A DNA stretch of 30,117 nucleotides from Dactylosporangium aurantiacum. GTDB lineage: Bacteria > Actinomycetota > Actinomycetes > Mycobacteriales > Micromonosporaceae. A program made the translations under genes and the position numbers. The notes below the pieces were generated by a model. It was not told where the DNA came from, searched no databases, and was given only the letters and a program-made list of their open reading frames with translations. The stretch is from positions 1 to 30,117 of the forward strand of contig NZ_JNYJ01000070.1 in NCBI RefSeq assembly GCF_000716715.1, in the 5' to 3' direction. This document shows positions 1 through 8,500 of this stretch, in pieces; positions within the stretch are counted from its first letter, which is position 1; every line of letters starts with the position of its first letter.

Positions 1-398
1 TCATCGACACGCTCATCCGGTCCAGGGGGATGCCGTCGAAGAGCTGCCGCATGTCGAGGATCGAGTCGATGGCGACGCCGGCCATGCCGACGTCCCCGGT
101 GACCCGCGGGTTGTCGCTGTCGTAGCCGCGGTGGGTCGGCAGGTCGAACGCGACGGACAGGCCCTTCTGCCCGCCGGCGAGGTTGCGCCGGTAGAAGGCG
201 TTGGACTCCTCGGCGGTGGAGAACCCGGCGTACTGGCGCGTAGAGCGGCCGGACCGTGATCCCTTCCGGGGTGCGCCAGTCCAGGCTGTCCGGATCGGCG
301 CCGGTGCGCCGGACCTCCTCGGACCAGTCCTCGGCGTCCGACGCCGGGCCGAGCGGTCCGAGGCGGACCGCGCCGAAGGACGGGATCGGCGTGCTCAT
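1..398 (-). pseudogene. mutB: Methylmalonyl-CoA mutase large subunit, N-terminal part, with internal frameshifting deletion; runs off the window
   Basis: The ATG (398-396) overlaps the TGA of mutA as ATGA, the usual mutA-mutB coupling. The first 53 codons match a MutB N-terminus, ending [11 protein letters not shown] (Y53 at 242-240). One base later, in a different frame, the sequence resumes with [18 protein letters not shown] and continues through [19 protein letters not shown] to DRMSVSM at the window edge. From memory of the family, about 35 residues normally separate these blocks, including the RGPYPTMY segment whose tyrosine (Tyr89 in the Propionibacterium enzyme) takes part in catalysis. 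So roughly 107 bases appear to be missing and the frame is broken. The large subunit binds adenosylcobalamin and interconverts succinyl-CoA and methylmalonyl-CoA. Either this copy is dead or the assembly has a collapsed stretch near 239-242. The gene family is certain; the cause of the defect is not. Confidence 0.85.
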
Positions 399-2251
399 CG
401 GGCGGCCTCCAGGTCCGGGTATGTGGATCGCAGCACGGCCAGCGCGTCGCAGCCGAGGTGCAGGTAGCCGTCGACGCCGGCCTCGGCGTCGCTCGCCGCG
501 CGCGGGCCGGGTTTCCCGGCGAGCCACACCCGCGCGGCGCCGGCGGCCTTCAACGCCGCCGCGGTCGCCGCGGCGTGTTCGGCGTACCCGGCGTCGGTCG
601 CGACGAGGCAGGCGACCCGCAACCCGGACGCGGTGAACGCGGCGGCGAGCTCGGCCGGGTCGCCGGGGCCGCCGGTGCGGGTCTCGATACCGCCGGCGGC
701 GAACAGGTTGGTGGTGAACGCGGCCCGCGGACCGCCGGCGCTGCCGGGCCCGAACGCGGCCAGGAACACCGCCGGCCGTTCGCCGTGTGCGGCGAGCCAC
801 GCGTCGGAGCGGTCCCGCAGCGCCTCGAAGTCCTCCGCGTACCGGTGCCGCGGCAGCCCACCCTCGGCGGCGGTCGCCGCGGGGCGGCCCGGCGGTGCCT
901 CGGACAGCAGCGGGAAGTCGGTGACCCCGGTGACGGTCTCCCGGCGGTGGGCCAGGTCTTCGGCCCGCCGCTGCCACGTCGCGGCGAGCCGCCGGGCGAG
1001 CAGGCCCGACTCCCAGGCGGTGTCGGCGCCGCCGGCCCGTTCGATCTCGGCGAACCAGGACCAGGCGGCCTGCGCCAGCTCCCCGGTCAGCTCGCCGACG
1101 TACCAGGAGCCGCCGGCCGGGTCGAGGACCCGGCCGAGGTGCGCCTCCTGCAGCAGGATGCTGCTGGTGTTGCGCGCGATCCGCCGGGCCTGCTCGTCGG
1201 GGAGGCGCAGGGCCGTGTCGAACGGCTGGACGGTCACCGCGTCCGCACCGCCGACCGCCGCGCCGAAGCAACCGACGGTGGTGCGCAGCACGTTGCCCCA
1301 CGGGTCGCGGGTCGTCATCATCGCGCCGGACGTCACCGCGTGCTGGCGCTGCGCCGCGCTGTCCGGGCTCGCGCCGCACTCCTGCGCGACCCGCCACCAC
1401 AGCCGCCGTGCGGCCCGCAGCTTCGCGATCGTGGCGAACTGGTCGGCGGTGGCCGCGAACCGGAACTCGATCTGGCCGAACGCCTCGTCGACGCTCAGCC
1501 CGGACGCGGTCATCCGGCGCAGGTAGGCCACCGCGACGGCGAGCGCGCAGCCGAGCTCTTCGGCGTCGCCGCCACCGGCGTCGTGGTAGACCGTGGCGTC
1601 GACCGTGTAGGCGCGCAGCCCCGGTGCGGCTCGCGCGCACCGCACCGCCAGGTCGTCCGCGACCGTCGGGTCCGACGACCGTCCGGTGCGCGCCCGCAGG
1701 CCCAGCGGGTCGGCACCGAGCCCGCCGGCCACCCCGGGGTCGATTCGCAGCAGCTCCTGCGCCGCCGTCGCCAGCGCGTCGCCGGCGTCGAGCACGACGG
1801 TGTGGCGGGCCGGGTCGAGCGGGCCGAGGACGGCGCCGATGTCGGTGACGGGCAGCGCGCCGGGGCCGACCCGCAGCCAGAGCGAGGTCACGCCGGCGTC
1901 GAGGTCGGCGATCACCGCCTGGCGGCCGCGGTCGGGGTCGGGCTGCGCGTGGTGCTGCCGCAGCTGCCAACCCCCGGCCAGCGGGGTGCGGGTCGTACCG
2001 CCCCGGACGAACGGCGGCAGGCCCGGCACGCCGGTGCCGTCCCGCCCGTCATCGCCGGCCGTGTACAGGGGCCGGATCTCGACGCCGTCGTAGGTGGTCG
2101 TGCTCAGCAGCGCTTCCACGGTCGTACCGTCGGTGTCGGGGGAGCCGCCCCGGGTCAGTGCGGCGGCGGCCAGCTCGCACCACTCGCGATGGGCTGCCGC
2201 GGGCCACCACGCCGACAGCGGCGAGTCCTGGGCGAGATTCGATGCGCTCAC
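395..2251 (-). CDS. mutA: Methylmalonyl-CoA mutase small (beta) subunit
   Basis: 618 residues from GTG at 2251, the usual length for the non-catalytic subunit of heterodimeric methylmalonyl-CoA mutase. Family blocks seen include YDGVEIRPLYT near residue 55, GQIEFRFAATADQFATIAKLRAARRLW in the middle, RDPWGNVLRTTVGCF, and LDPAGGSWYVGELT followed by AWSWFAEIERAGG. The C-terminal cobalamin-domain-like region lacks the DxHxxG cobalamin-binding motif, as expected for MutA, which stabilises the MutB partner. It overlaps mutB by four bases, implying translational coupling. A TAGCGT hexamer 7 nt before the GTG and no ribosome-binding site suggest a leaderless mRNA. The gene itself looks intact; its partner in this window does not. 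Confidence 0.95.
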   Translation of the reverse strand: MSASNLAQDSPLSAWWPAAAHREWCELAAAALTRGGSPDTDGTTVEALLSTTTYDGVEIRPLYTAGDDGRDGTGVPGLPPFVRGGTTRTPLAGGWQLRQHHAQPDPDRGRQAVIADLDAGVTSLWLRVGPGALPVTDIGAVLGPLDPARHTVVLDAGDALATAAQELLRIDPGVAGGLGADPLGLRARTGRSSDPTVADDLAVRCARAAPGLRAYTVDATVYHDAGGGDAEELGCALAVAVAYLRRMTASGLSVDEAFGQIEFRFAATADQFATIAKLRAARRLWWRVAQECGASPDSAAQRQHAVTSGAMMTTRDPWGNVLRTTVGCFGAAVGGADAVTVQPFDTALRLPDEQARRIARNTSSILLQEAHLGRVLDPAGGSWYVGELTGELAQAAWSWFAEIERAGGADTAWESGLLARRLAATWQRRAEDLAHRRETVTGVTDFPLLSEAPPGRPAATAAEGGLPRHRYAEDFEALRDRSDAWLAAHGERPAVFLAAFGPGSAGGPRAAFTTNLFAAGGIETRTGGPGDPAELAAAFTASGLRVACLVATDAGYAEHAAATAAALKAAGAARVWLAGKPGPRAASDAEAGVDGYLHLGCDALAVLRSTYPDLEAAR

Positions 2252-2258
2252 GCCGACG

Positions 2259-2264
2259 ACGCTA
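2259..2264 (-). promoter_or_regulatory. -10 element of a leaderless mutA promoter
   Basis: TAGCGT on the minus strand fits the actinobacterial TANNNT -10 pattern. It ends 7 nt before the mutA GTG, so transcription should start at or next to the start codon. No purine-rich ribosome-binding site precedes the GTG. Inferred from sequence only. Confidence 0.5.
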
Positions 2265-2286
2265 GGGTCGCGTCCGTTCGTGGCCT

Positions 2287-2445
2287 ACCCCTACTGGCCC
2301 CTCACGCCTGTCCGCCGGCGACGCGCGGGACGGGTGTCGCGCGGCCGTGCCGGACGGGCCGGCGGCGCGTGCGTAGGGGTGCGGCACCCGGCGGTTAGGG
2401 GTTCCGCCGGCCGGCCCCGCGAATCTACTGTGCGGACGACCCCTA
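2287..2445. repeat. Four copies of TAGGGGT in both orientations between mutA and the epimerase gene
   Basis: The heptamer occurs at 2287-2293 (as ACCCCTA), 2374-2380 and 2396-2402 (as TAGGGGT, 22 bp apart, two helical turns), and 2439-2445 (as ACCCCTA, overlapping the expected epimerase transcription start). Four copies in 160 bp of the shared control region is well above chance for a 7-mer. It may be the binding site of a regulator of methylmalonyl-CoA genes; none is encoded next to it in this window. Confidence 0.45.
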
Positions 2446-2458
2446 CCGTCCTGAGGAG
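2426..2458 (+). promoter_or_regulatory. Epimerase promoter -10 and ribosome-binding site
   Basis: TACTGT at 2426-2431 fits TANNNT, which would give a transcript start near 2438. GAGGAG at 2453-2458 lies 5 nt before GTG 2464 and fixes that start codon. Confidence 0.5.
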
Positions 2459-2463
2459 CACCC

Positions 2464-2901
2464 GTGTCCGACATCGGCCTGATCGGCATCGACCACGTCG
2501 GGATCGCCGTGCCCGACCTCGACGAGGCGCTCGACTTCTACGCCAGGACCTTCGGCATGCGCTGCGTCCACGAGGAGGTCAACGAGGAGCAGGGCGTCCG
2601 CGAGGCGATGCTGCGGGTCGGCGCCGACCCGGACGGCCCGAGGATCCAGCTGCTCGCGCCGCTGTCGCCGGAGTCGACGATCGCCAAGTTCATCGGCAGA
2701 CGCGGCCCGGGCATGCAGCAGCTCGCCTACCGGGTGGCCGATATCGAGGTGGCCGCCGCGGTGCTGCGCGACCGCGGGGTGCGGCTGCTGTACCAGACCC
2801 CGCGCAAGGGCACGGCCGGCTCGCTGGTCAACTTCCTGCACCCCCGCGACGCCGGTGGCGTGCTCGTGGAGCTGGTCCAGCCGGGCGCGGGGCAGCACTG
2901 A
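2464..2901 (+). CDS. mce: Methylmalonyl-CoA epimerase
   Basis: 145 residues from GTG at 2464 with GAGGAG 5 nt upstream. It is a vicinal-oxygen-chelate (glyoxalase-fold) protein that converts (S)- to (R)-methylmalonyl-CoA, the form used by the mutase encoded divergently. Visible family features are IDHVGIAVPDLDEALDFY at the N-terminus (metal-ligand His11), NEEQGVREAML, IQLLAPL, GPGMQQLAYRVADI and HPRDAGGVLVELVQP (metal-ligand Glu near the C-terminus). The usual HH of the third block (GLHHMAWRV in the Propionibacterium enzyme) is QQ here; I recall the same GPGxQQLA form in mycobacterial homologues, so it is a subfamily trait rather than damage. Placement next to mutA supports a shared pathway in propionate, odd-chain acid or polyketide-precursor metabolism. 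Confidence 0.93.
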   Translation: MSDIGLIGIDHVGIAVPDLDEALDFYARTFGMRCVHEEVNEEQGVREAMLRVGADPDGPRIQLLAPLSPESTIAKFIGRRGPGMQQLAYRVADIEVAAAVLRDRGVRLLYQTPRKGTAGSLVNFLHPRDAGGVLVELVQPGAGQH

Positions 2902-2914
2902 GCCCACCCTGCCC

Positions 2915-2941
2915 GGGGTACGGGTCGGGTACGGGTAGGGT
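2915..2941 (+). promoter_or_regulatory. G-quadruplex-like 11-bp tandem repeat overlapping the -10 of the ricin-type lectin gene
   Basis: Five G-tracts of three or four, separated by TAC, TC, TAC and TA, meet the canonical intramolecular G-quadruplex pattern. The same stretch is a two-copy 11-bp tandem repeat (GGGTACGGGT plus C or A, from 2916) followed by GGGT. Its last six bases, TAGGGT (2936-2941), fit TANNNT and would place the transcript start near 2948, 25 nt before the ATG. Confidence 0.45.
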
Positions 2942-2972
2942 CCGGTGAGCGCCCCGCAGCACACTGGCCGGC

Positions 2973-3494
2973 ATGCAGACCTTCCTGCGCCGTGTGGTGC
3001 TGCCCGCGGTGGGCCTGATGGCACTGTTCGTGCTGGTGCCGGTGAGCCCCGCGGCGGCGATCGAACCCAAGCAGATCGTGAACAACCACTCCTACCGGTG
3101 TCTCGGCGTGGCCAACGGTCTGGCCGGCATCTGGCTGTGCGCGACGAGCAGCAAGGACCAGGCGTGGCACCGGGACGAGTGCCACCCGGTGTACTACACG
3201 TACTGCCTGGTCAAGAACGACAGGGACGAGTGCCTGGCGGTGGTCGGCGGGAACACCACCAACGGTTCGCGGGTGCTCGGCTTCCCCTGCACCAAGTCCG
3301 AGGACCAGTACTGGGCGCCGTACTACGGGACCCTGAACTGGCGGGACAACCTGACGAACCTGCGCGCCTCGAGGGCCAACGGCTGGCAGCCGTACGTGCT
3401 GGCCGTGGACTCGATCCGCACCGACAACGGCGCCCCGGTGGTCATCTGGCGGTGGAACGGCTCCGCCGACCAGAGCTGGTCGTGGCTGTTCTGA
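2973..3494 (+). CDS. Exported ricin-type beta-trefoil lectin-like protein
   Basis: 173 residues from ATG 2973. An N-terminal signal peptide is clear: two arginines (R6, R7), a hydrophobic core (VVLPAVGLMALFVLVPV) and a likely cut after SPAAA near residue 29. The mature part is one beta-trefoil with three repeats, each ending in the QxW signature: DQAW, DQYW and DQSW. The repeats contain the usual CLGV/CLAVV/VLAVD strands, and paired cysteines (YRCLG with WLCAT, ECLAV with FPCTK) may form disulfides. Ricin-type trefoils bind galactose-type or xylan-type sugars; the ligand cannot be told here. No catalytic domain is attached, so it is a stand-alone lectin. No strong ribosome-binding site precedes the ATG. 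A second exported lectin-like gene follows 102 nt downstream on the same strand. Confidence 0.8.
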   Translation: MQTFLRRVVLPAVGLMALFVLVPVSPAAAIEPKQIVNNHSYRCLGVANGLAGIWLCATSSKDQAWHRDECHPVYYTYCLVKNDRDECLAVVGGNTTNGSRVLGFPCTKSEDQYWAPYYGTLNWRDNLTNLRASRANGWQPYVLAVDSIRTDNGAPVVIWRWNGSADQSWSWLF

Positions 3495-3596
3495 CACCGC
3501 CGCGCCCGGCAGGGCCCAGGCGCCGTGGAAGTGGCGCCGCACGGGCGACAGCCCGCCGTACATCCGCGATCGTCCACTGAAGGGGACCTCACGCTC

Positions 3597-4676
3597 ATGA
3601 CATCCGGTACACCGACCCGTCGCCAGATCCTCAAGGGCGGGCTGTTCGCCGCCGGGGCGGGTCTGCTGGCCCCGCTCGTCGATGCCGCACCGGCATTGGC
3701 CTACAGCGCCGACAGTGTGGCGTCGCGGGTCTTCGAGTTCAACGGCCAGCTGCACTTCGTCGACCGCAGCGCCAACAGCGCGCTGGAGCACCACTGGCAG
3801 AACCAGGGGTCGTCCACGTTCGAGTACCGGCTGCACGCCAACCGCTCGGCCGGTGGCAGGGTCGTCGGGCTGCGGTGGGCGGCGGTGAACCAGGCGCACG
3901 CGTTCGCCCGTGACGACTACGGCAACGTCACCCACTGGTGGCAGGATCCCGGCAGCCCCACCTGGAACGACGAGACACCGACCGGGCTGATCCTCGGCGA
4001 CCCGACCGCCGCGGTGTTCCAGGACACGCTGTACCTGCTGGCCCGGGACCAAGGCAACTTCCTCAGCGTCAACACGCAGACGCCAGGCGGCTCCTGGACG
4101 GCGTCCAGCCGCATCTCGGAGACGAACGGGTGGCTCACCGGCAGCCCGGTCGCCGTGGTGTTCAACGGGCAGTTGCACGTCTTCGGCGTGGGCTGGGACA
4201 ACACCGTCTTCCACGCCTGGCGGGGCGGCACCGGAGGATGGGGCTGCGACCGCATCGACAGTGTCACGCTGTTCCGGCCGGCGGTCGTCGCCGCCCACAA
4301 CCAGCTGCACGTGTTCATCCGCAACAACCAGGGCGAGCTGGAGCACCGTTGGCAGAACGCCGGCGGCGGCGGATGGGGCAAGGACACGCTCTACGGGTCC
4401 ACGATCATCGGCGGCCCGACGGCAACGGTGCTCAACGGCGTCATCTACGTGTTCGCGCGGAGCTATTCGGGCAACGACCTCCTGCAGTGGTCGGACAACG
4501 TCGGATGGACCATCATGACGAACCGCCACGGCTACCTGGTCGACGAGCCGACGGCCGCCACGGTCTTCAACCAGCTCCAGATATTCGGCAAGGGCGGCCC
4601 CTGGGGCTCCATCCACGCGACGTTGGAACACTACTGGGACCTCGGCGGCAACAAGTGGGAGCCGTCCGCGCTGTAG
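3597..4676 (+). CDS. Tat-exported PLL-like beta-propeller lectin
   Basis: 359 residues from ATG 3597, preceded by AAGGGGA. The N-terminus TRRQILKGGLFAAGAGLLAPL is a twin-arginine signal with a likely cut near APALA, so the protein should be exported folded. The rest is a run of about seven repeats of 45-50 residues with the shape FNGQLHxFxRxxxxxLxHxWQxxGGxWG: FNGQLHFVDR, QDTLYLLARD, FNGQLHVFGVGWDN, HNQLHVFIRNNQGELEHRWQ, NGVIYVFARSYSGNDLLQW and FNQLQIFGKG. This resembles the PLL/tectonin-like seven-bladed fucose- or methylated-sugar-binding propellers (DUF346-type repeats). No enzyme motif is seen. It probably acts outside the cell with the trefoil lectin upstream. Ligand unknown. Confidence 0.75.
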   Translation: MTSGTPTRRQILKGGLFAAGAGLLAPLVDAAPALAYSADSVASRVFEFNGQLHFVDRSANSALEHHWQNQGSSTFEYRLHANRSAGGRVVGLRWAAVNQAHAFARDDYGNVTHWWQDPGSPTWNDETPTGLILGDPTAAVFQDTLYLLARDQGNFLSVNTQTPGGSWTASSRISETNGWLTGSPVAVVFNGQLHVFGVGWDNTVFHAWRGGTGGWGCDRIDSVTLFRPAVVAAHNQLHVFIRNNQGELEHRWQNAGGGGWGKDTLYGSTIIGGPTATVLNGVIYVFARSYSGNDLLQWSDNVGWTIMTNRHGYLVDEPTAATVFNQLQIFGKGGPWGSIHATLEHYWDLGGNKWEPSAL

Positions 4677-4706
4677 GCGGGCGGCCTTGACACTGCCGGG
4701 CCCGCC
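4676..4706. terminator. Possible terminator hairpin between convergent genes
   Basis: GGCGGGC (4676-4682, overlapping the lectin stop) can pair with GCCCGCC (4700-4706) across a 17-nt loop. It lies between convergent genes but has no U-tract and the stem is short, so this is a weak call. Confidence 0.25.
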
Positions 4707-4774
4707 GCAGCGGCGCGGTGGCGGACCTGGCAGCGTTCGTCGGCGACCGACGCCGAGCCGGTGGCGGGCGGTCT

Positions 4775-5419
4775 TTACGACGCCCGGCCGGCGTGCGCGC
4801 GGACGTGGGTGCCGTACAGGGCGTGGTGGCGGCGGCGGTACGCGGGCCACCAGCGCAGCCGGAAGACCAGGCGGACCGGCCACGGGAACTCGGCCAGGGC
4901 ACGGGCGGCCAGTTCCGGGGTGCCGGCCGAGCACAGCCAGCCGAACAGGGCCGGCAGGAGGCGCCGGTCGTAGCCGCCGACGACCTGGCGGCCGTGTTCG
5001 AGCCACTCCTGCGCGGTGTACGCCCGCAGCAGCAGCGGGACCGCGTCGCGTTCCTCGTCGTCGAGGTGGCGGCCCAGGGCGGTGTGCAGGCGGGCCGCGG
5101 CGTGCGCACGGTCGGCCGCCGGACGGGTGCGGTCGGCGAGCACGGCGACGTCGGCGTCCACCGTCTCGTGCTGCTCCTCCAGCACGTCCAGCAGCGGCAG
5201 GGCCCGCGGGAACCGCTCGCGCAGCCGCGGCCACAGGGTGGTGTCCTCGTCGGTGTGATGGTGGTGCAGGCAGGCCAGGACGAGCTCGACCTGCTGCTCG
5301 ATCAGGGCGGCGTGCGCGGCGTCGCGTGGTGCCGGCAGCACGGCGGCGAGACGGCCGAACTCGGTACGGAAGCCGGCGTGGGCCAGCAGGAACGCGGAAA
5401 GGTCAGGTTCGTTGGTCAT
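4775..5419 (-). CDS. Hemerythrin-like (HHE) protein
   Basis: 214 residues from ATG 5419. The first 130 residues form an HHE four-helix bundle with candidate di-iron ligands H14, the H52-H55 cluster followed by TDED (E58), H84 in EEQHE, and H118 with E122 in RHLDDEE. Such proteins bind oxygen, NO or iron. The C-terminal 70 residues (LLPALFGWLC, FPWPVRLVFRLRWWPAYRRRHHALYG) are aromatic and basic, and probably amphipathic. Homologues in actinomycetes are mostly annotated only as hemerythrin domain proteins. It is divergent from the SARP regulator; a direct repeat lies between them. Confidence 0.8.
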   Translation of the reverse strand: MTNEPDLSAFLLAHAGFRTEFGRLAAVLPAPRDAAHAALIEQQVELVLACLHHHHTDEDTTLWPRLRERFPRALPLLDVLEEQHETVDADVAVLADRTRPAADRAHAAARLHTALGRHLDDEERDAVPLLLRAYTAQEWLEHGRQVVGGYDRRLLPALFGWLCSAGTPELAARALAEFPWPVRLVFRLRWWPAYRRRHHALYGTHVRAHAGRAS

Positions 5420-5453
5420 GCCCGGCAGCGTCGGTGGGCGCGCTTGCGAGATC

Positions 5454-5473
5454 GTTGAGCCGATGTTGAGCCG
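5454..5473. promoter_or_regulatory. 9-bp direct repeat at 11-bp spacing, candidate SARP box
   Basis: GTTGAGCCG occurs at 5454-5462 and 5465-5473. Read as heptamers, this is TTGAGCC, 4 nt, TTGAGCC, the layout known for SARP regulators (heptameric direct repeats spaced by 4 bp). It lies between a SARP gene and a hemerythrin-like gene. It is 46 bp upstream of the best -10 for the SARP gene, not the usual 8 bp, so its use is uncertain. Confidence 0.4.
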
Positions 5474-5518
5474 GGCCGGTGGAGTCCGATTCCCGACGGC
5501 GGCGGCGGTACCGCGGGC

Positions 5519-5524
5519 TAATCT
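5519..5524 (+). promoter_or_regulatory. -10 element of a leaderless SARP-gene promoter
   Basis: TAATCT fits TANNNT and ends 8 nt before GTG 5533. There is no ribosome-binding site between them, which favours a leaderless transcript and the GTG start over the in-frame start at 5479. Confidence 0.5.
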
Positions 5525-5532
5525 TCTTGATC

Positions 5533-8500
5533 GTGGACGGCGGGCTGCGCATCGGCGTGCTCGGCGGCGTGGTCGCCGAGCGCGACGGGGTGGCCGTGGA
5601 CCTGGGCGGGCGCCGGCAGCGGGCCGTGCTCGCGCTGCTCGTCCTGGGCCGTGGGGCGGTGCTGACCACGGACCGGCTCATCGGCGTCGTGTGGCCGGAC
5701 GAGCCGCCGCCGAAGCCGCAGACCGCCCTGCAGGCGTATGTCTCGCACCTGCGCCGGCTGCTGCAGCCGGACGTACCGGCACGGGCACGGACCGGTCTGA
5801 TCGTGAGCCGGCCCGCGGGGTACGCGCTGCAGCTGCCACCGGACGCGGTCGACGCGTGGCGGTTCGAGCGGGCGGTCGCGGACGCCGCCGCGGCGCTCGG
5901 CGAGGATCCGGGCCGCGCCCGGTCCCGGGCGGAGCAGGCGCTGAGCTGGTGGCGCGGCGAGCCGTACGCCGAATACCCGGGCGCGCCGTGGGCGGAGGCG
6001 GAGCGGGCGCGGCTCGGTGAGCTGCACGCCGGCGCCCGGGAGACGCTGCTCGCGGCGCGGCTCGCCGTGGAGGCGCCGGCGGGGCTGATCGGGGAGCTGT
6101 CCGAGCTGGCGGTGCAAGCGCCGTTGCGGGAACAGCGGTGGCGGCTGCTGGCGACGGCGCTGTACCGCGCGGACCGGCAGGCGGAGGCGCTGGGGGCGCT
6201 GCGCCGGGCCCGGGACACGCTGCGCGACGAGCTGGGCCTGGACCCCAGTCCGGCGTTGCGGCGGCTCGAGGCGGACATCCTGCAGCAGAACCTGGCGCCC
6301 CACGTCCGCCCGGCCACCGAGCTGTCCCAGCCTGCGCCGGCCGGCACCGGGTCGTTCGGGGCCGAAGTGGTTGGCGCGCGGCGCCGGGTGCACGGACGCG
6401 ACCGCGAACTCGCCCGGCTGCGGGAGGCGGTCGCGGCGGGGCGGCCGGTGCTGCTGTCCGGGCCGGCCGGCGCCGGCAAGACCGCGCTGCTCGAGGCGCT
6501 GACCGACAGCGCCGTCTGGGGACGCTGCCCGGAGGCCGACGGGGCCCCGCCGCTGCTGCCCTGGGCCGAGGCGCTGCGCGGGGTCCCGGGCGCGGAGGCG
6601 GTCCCCGAGCTGGCCCCGCTGCTGAGCGACGAGCCCGGCACCGCCGACGCCGACCCGTACCGGCTGCGCCGCGCCGTCGCCGCGTTCCTGGCCGCGCAGC
6701 CGCCGCCCGGTCCGCTGGTCTTCGACGACCTGCACTGGGCCGACCGCGCCACCCTCGACCTGCTCGTGCACGTCGCCGCGCACGCCGGCGTGCCGCTCGT
6801 CGCCGCGTACCGCCCGGAAGCCCCGCCGGCCCAGCTCACCGCCGCCCTGGCCCGCCTCGCCCGGCTGCACGCCGAGCACCTGCGGCTGGGCCCCCTCGAC
6901 CCGGAGGCGGTCGCCGCGATCGTGCGGGACACGGCCCCGTCGGCACCCGTCGGCATCATCGTGCGCCGCAGCGACGGCAACCCGTTCTACGCGGTCGAAC
7001 TGGCCCGGCTGCTGGGCGCCGGCGAGGACGCCGACGCCGTCCCGGCGGGCGTGTCCGACGTCGTGCGGCACCGGGTGGCGCTGCTGCCCGGCCCGGCGCC
7101 CACGGTGCTGAAGGTGGCCGCGGTCGCCGGCAGGGACCTCGACCTGGACCTGCTCGTGGCCACCTCCGGCCCCGACGAGGAGGCCGTCCTCGACGCGGTC
7201 GACGCGGGCCTGCTGGCCGGGCTGCTCGACGCGGACGGCGGACGGCTGCGGTTCGCGCACGCGCTGACCCAGGAGGCCCTCTACGCGCAGGTGACCCCGG
7301 TGCGCCGGGCCCGCTGGCACGCTCTGATCGCCCGCGAGCTGCAGCGGCGCGGCGGGGCGGACCCGGCCTCCCTGGCCTGGCACTACGGCCGGGCCGGGGC
7401 CGGGTTCGCCGGCCCGGCGGCGGACGCGGCGGCCGAGGCGGCCCGGCTGGCCGAGCACCGCGGCGCGTACGCCGACGCGGCCGTGCTGTGGCGGCAGGCG
7501 GCGACCGCGGCCACGACGGCAGGCCGGCCCGTCGCCGAGCGCGTCGCCCGGCTGCTCACCTGGTGCGGTTCGCTGGTCCGGCAGGGCGCGCACGCCGAGG
7601 CGGACGCGGTGCGCGCCGAGGCGATCGGTCTGGCCCGGCAGACCGGCGACGTGCGGCTGCTGGCCCGGGCGATCACCGCCTGGGCCGTGCCGTCGCTGTG
7701 GATGCACCGACCGTACCTGCGGCGCGACCCGGCGATCGTGGCCGAGATCGAGGCGCTGCTGGCCGGGCAGGCCCTCGACGACGAGCACCGCTGCCGGCTG
7801 CTGTGCGCACTGATCAGCGAGACCGAGGACGCGGGACCGGGCGAGACGGCGGCCCGGCGCGCGCTCGGCCGGGACGCCGAGGCGCTGGCGGACCGGCTCG
7901 GCGACCCCGAGCTCGTCGGGCTGGCCGCAGCGGCCCGGCTGCGGCTGACGTACACCGGCGAACCGCTGGAGGAACGCGAACGCCTCGCCGCCCGGCTGCT
8001 CGCGACCGGCCACGAGCTCGTCGGACGGCAGGCCTCGGCCCAGGTCGCGGCGGCCCGCGGCGACCTGGCCGCACTGGACGCCGCGATCGCCGCGGTCGAG
8101 GAACTCGCCGAACGCCGGCAGCTGGGCGCCGGCCGCCTCACCGCCCTCGCGACCCGCGGCCTCCAGCACTCCCTGGCCGGCCGCTTCACCGACGCCGCCG
8201 CGTCCTACGGCGAGCTGGGCCGGGCGATGATCAGCGCCGGCGCGCACCACGGCGAGGCGTTGGCGTTCCTCTGCCGGCTGTGCCTGCACGAGGCATCCGG
8301 CCAGGACGGCCCCGCCCTGGAAGCGCAACTGCCGCGGCTGTACGAGGCACTGCCCGCCATGACCCGGGAACCGCACGCCTACCTGCTCGTCGCCGCGGGC
8401 CGGACCGCCGAGGCGCGGGGGGTGTGGGCGCCGGAGCGGGACGTGCCCGACGACTTCCTGGCCCAGGTGTGGCATGCCCTGCGCATCACCACCGCGGTCG

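Noticed and set aside
2464..2901. Loss of the HH metal-site motif in the epimerase (QQ instead)
   Set aside because: I recall the same GPGxQQLA form in other actinobacterial epimerases, so it looks like a normal subfamily variant.
2727..5234. Very long minus-strand open frame opposite the epimerase and lectin genes
   Set aside because: Composition is arginine/proline/glycine/alanine-rich without motifs, and it covers three well-supported genes; an antisense artefact of high GC.
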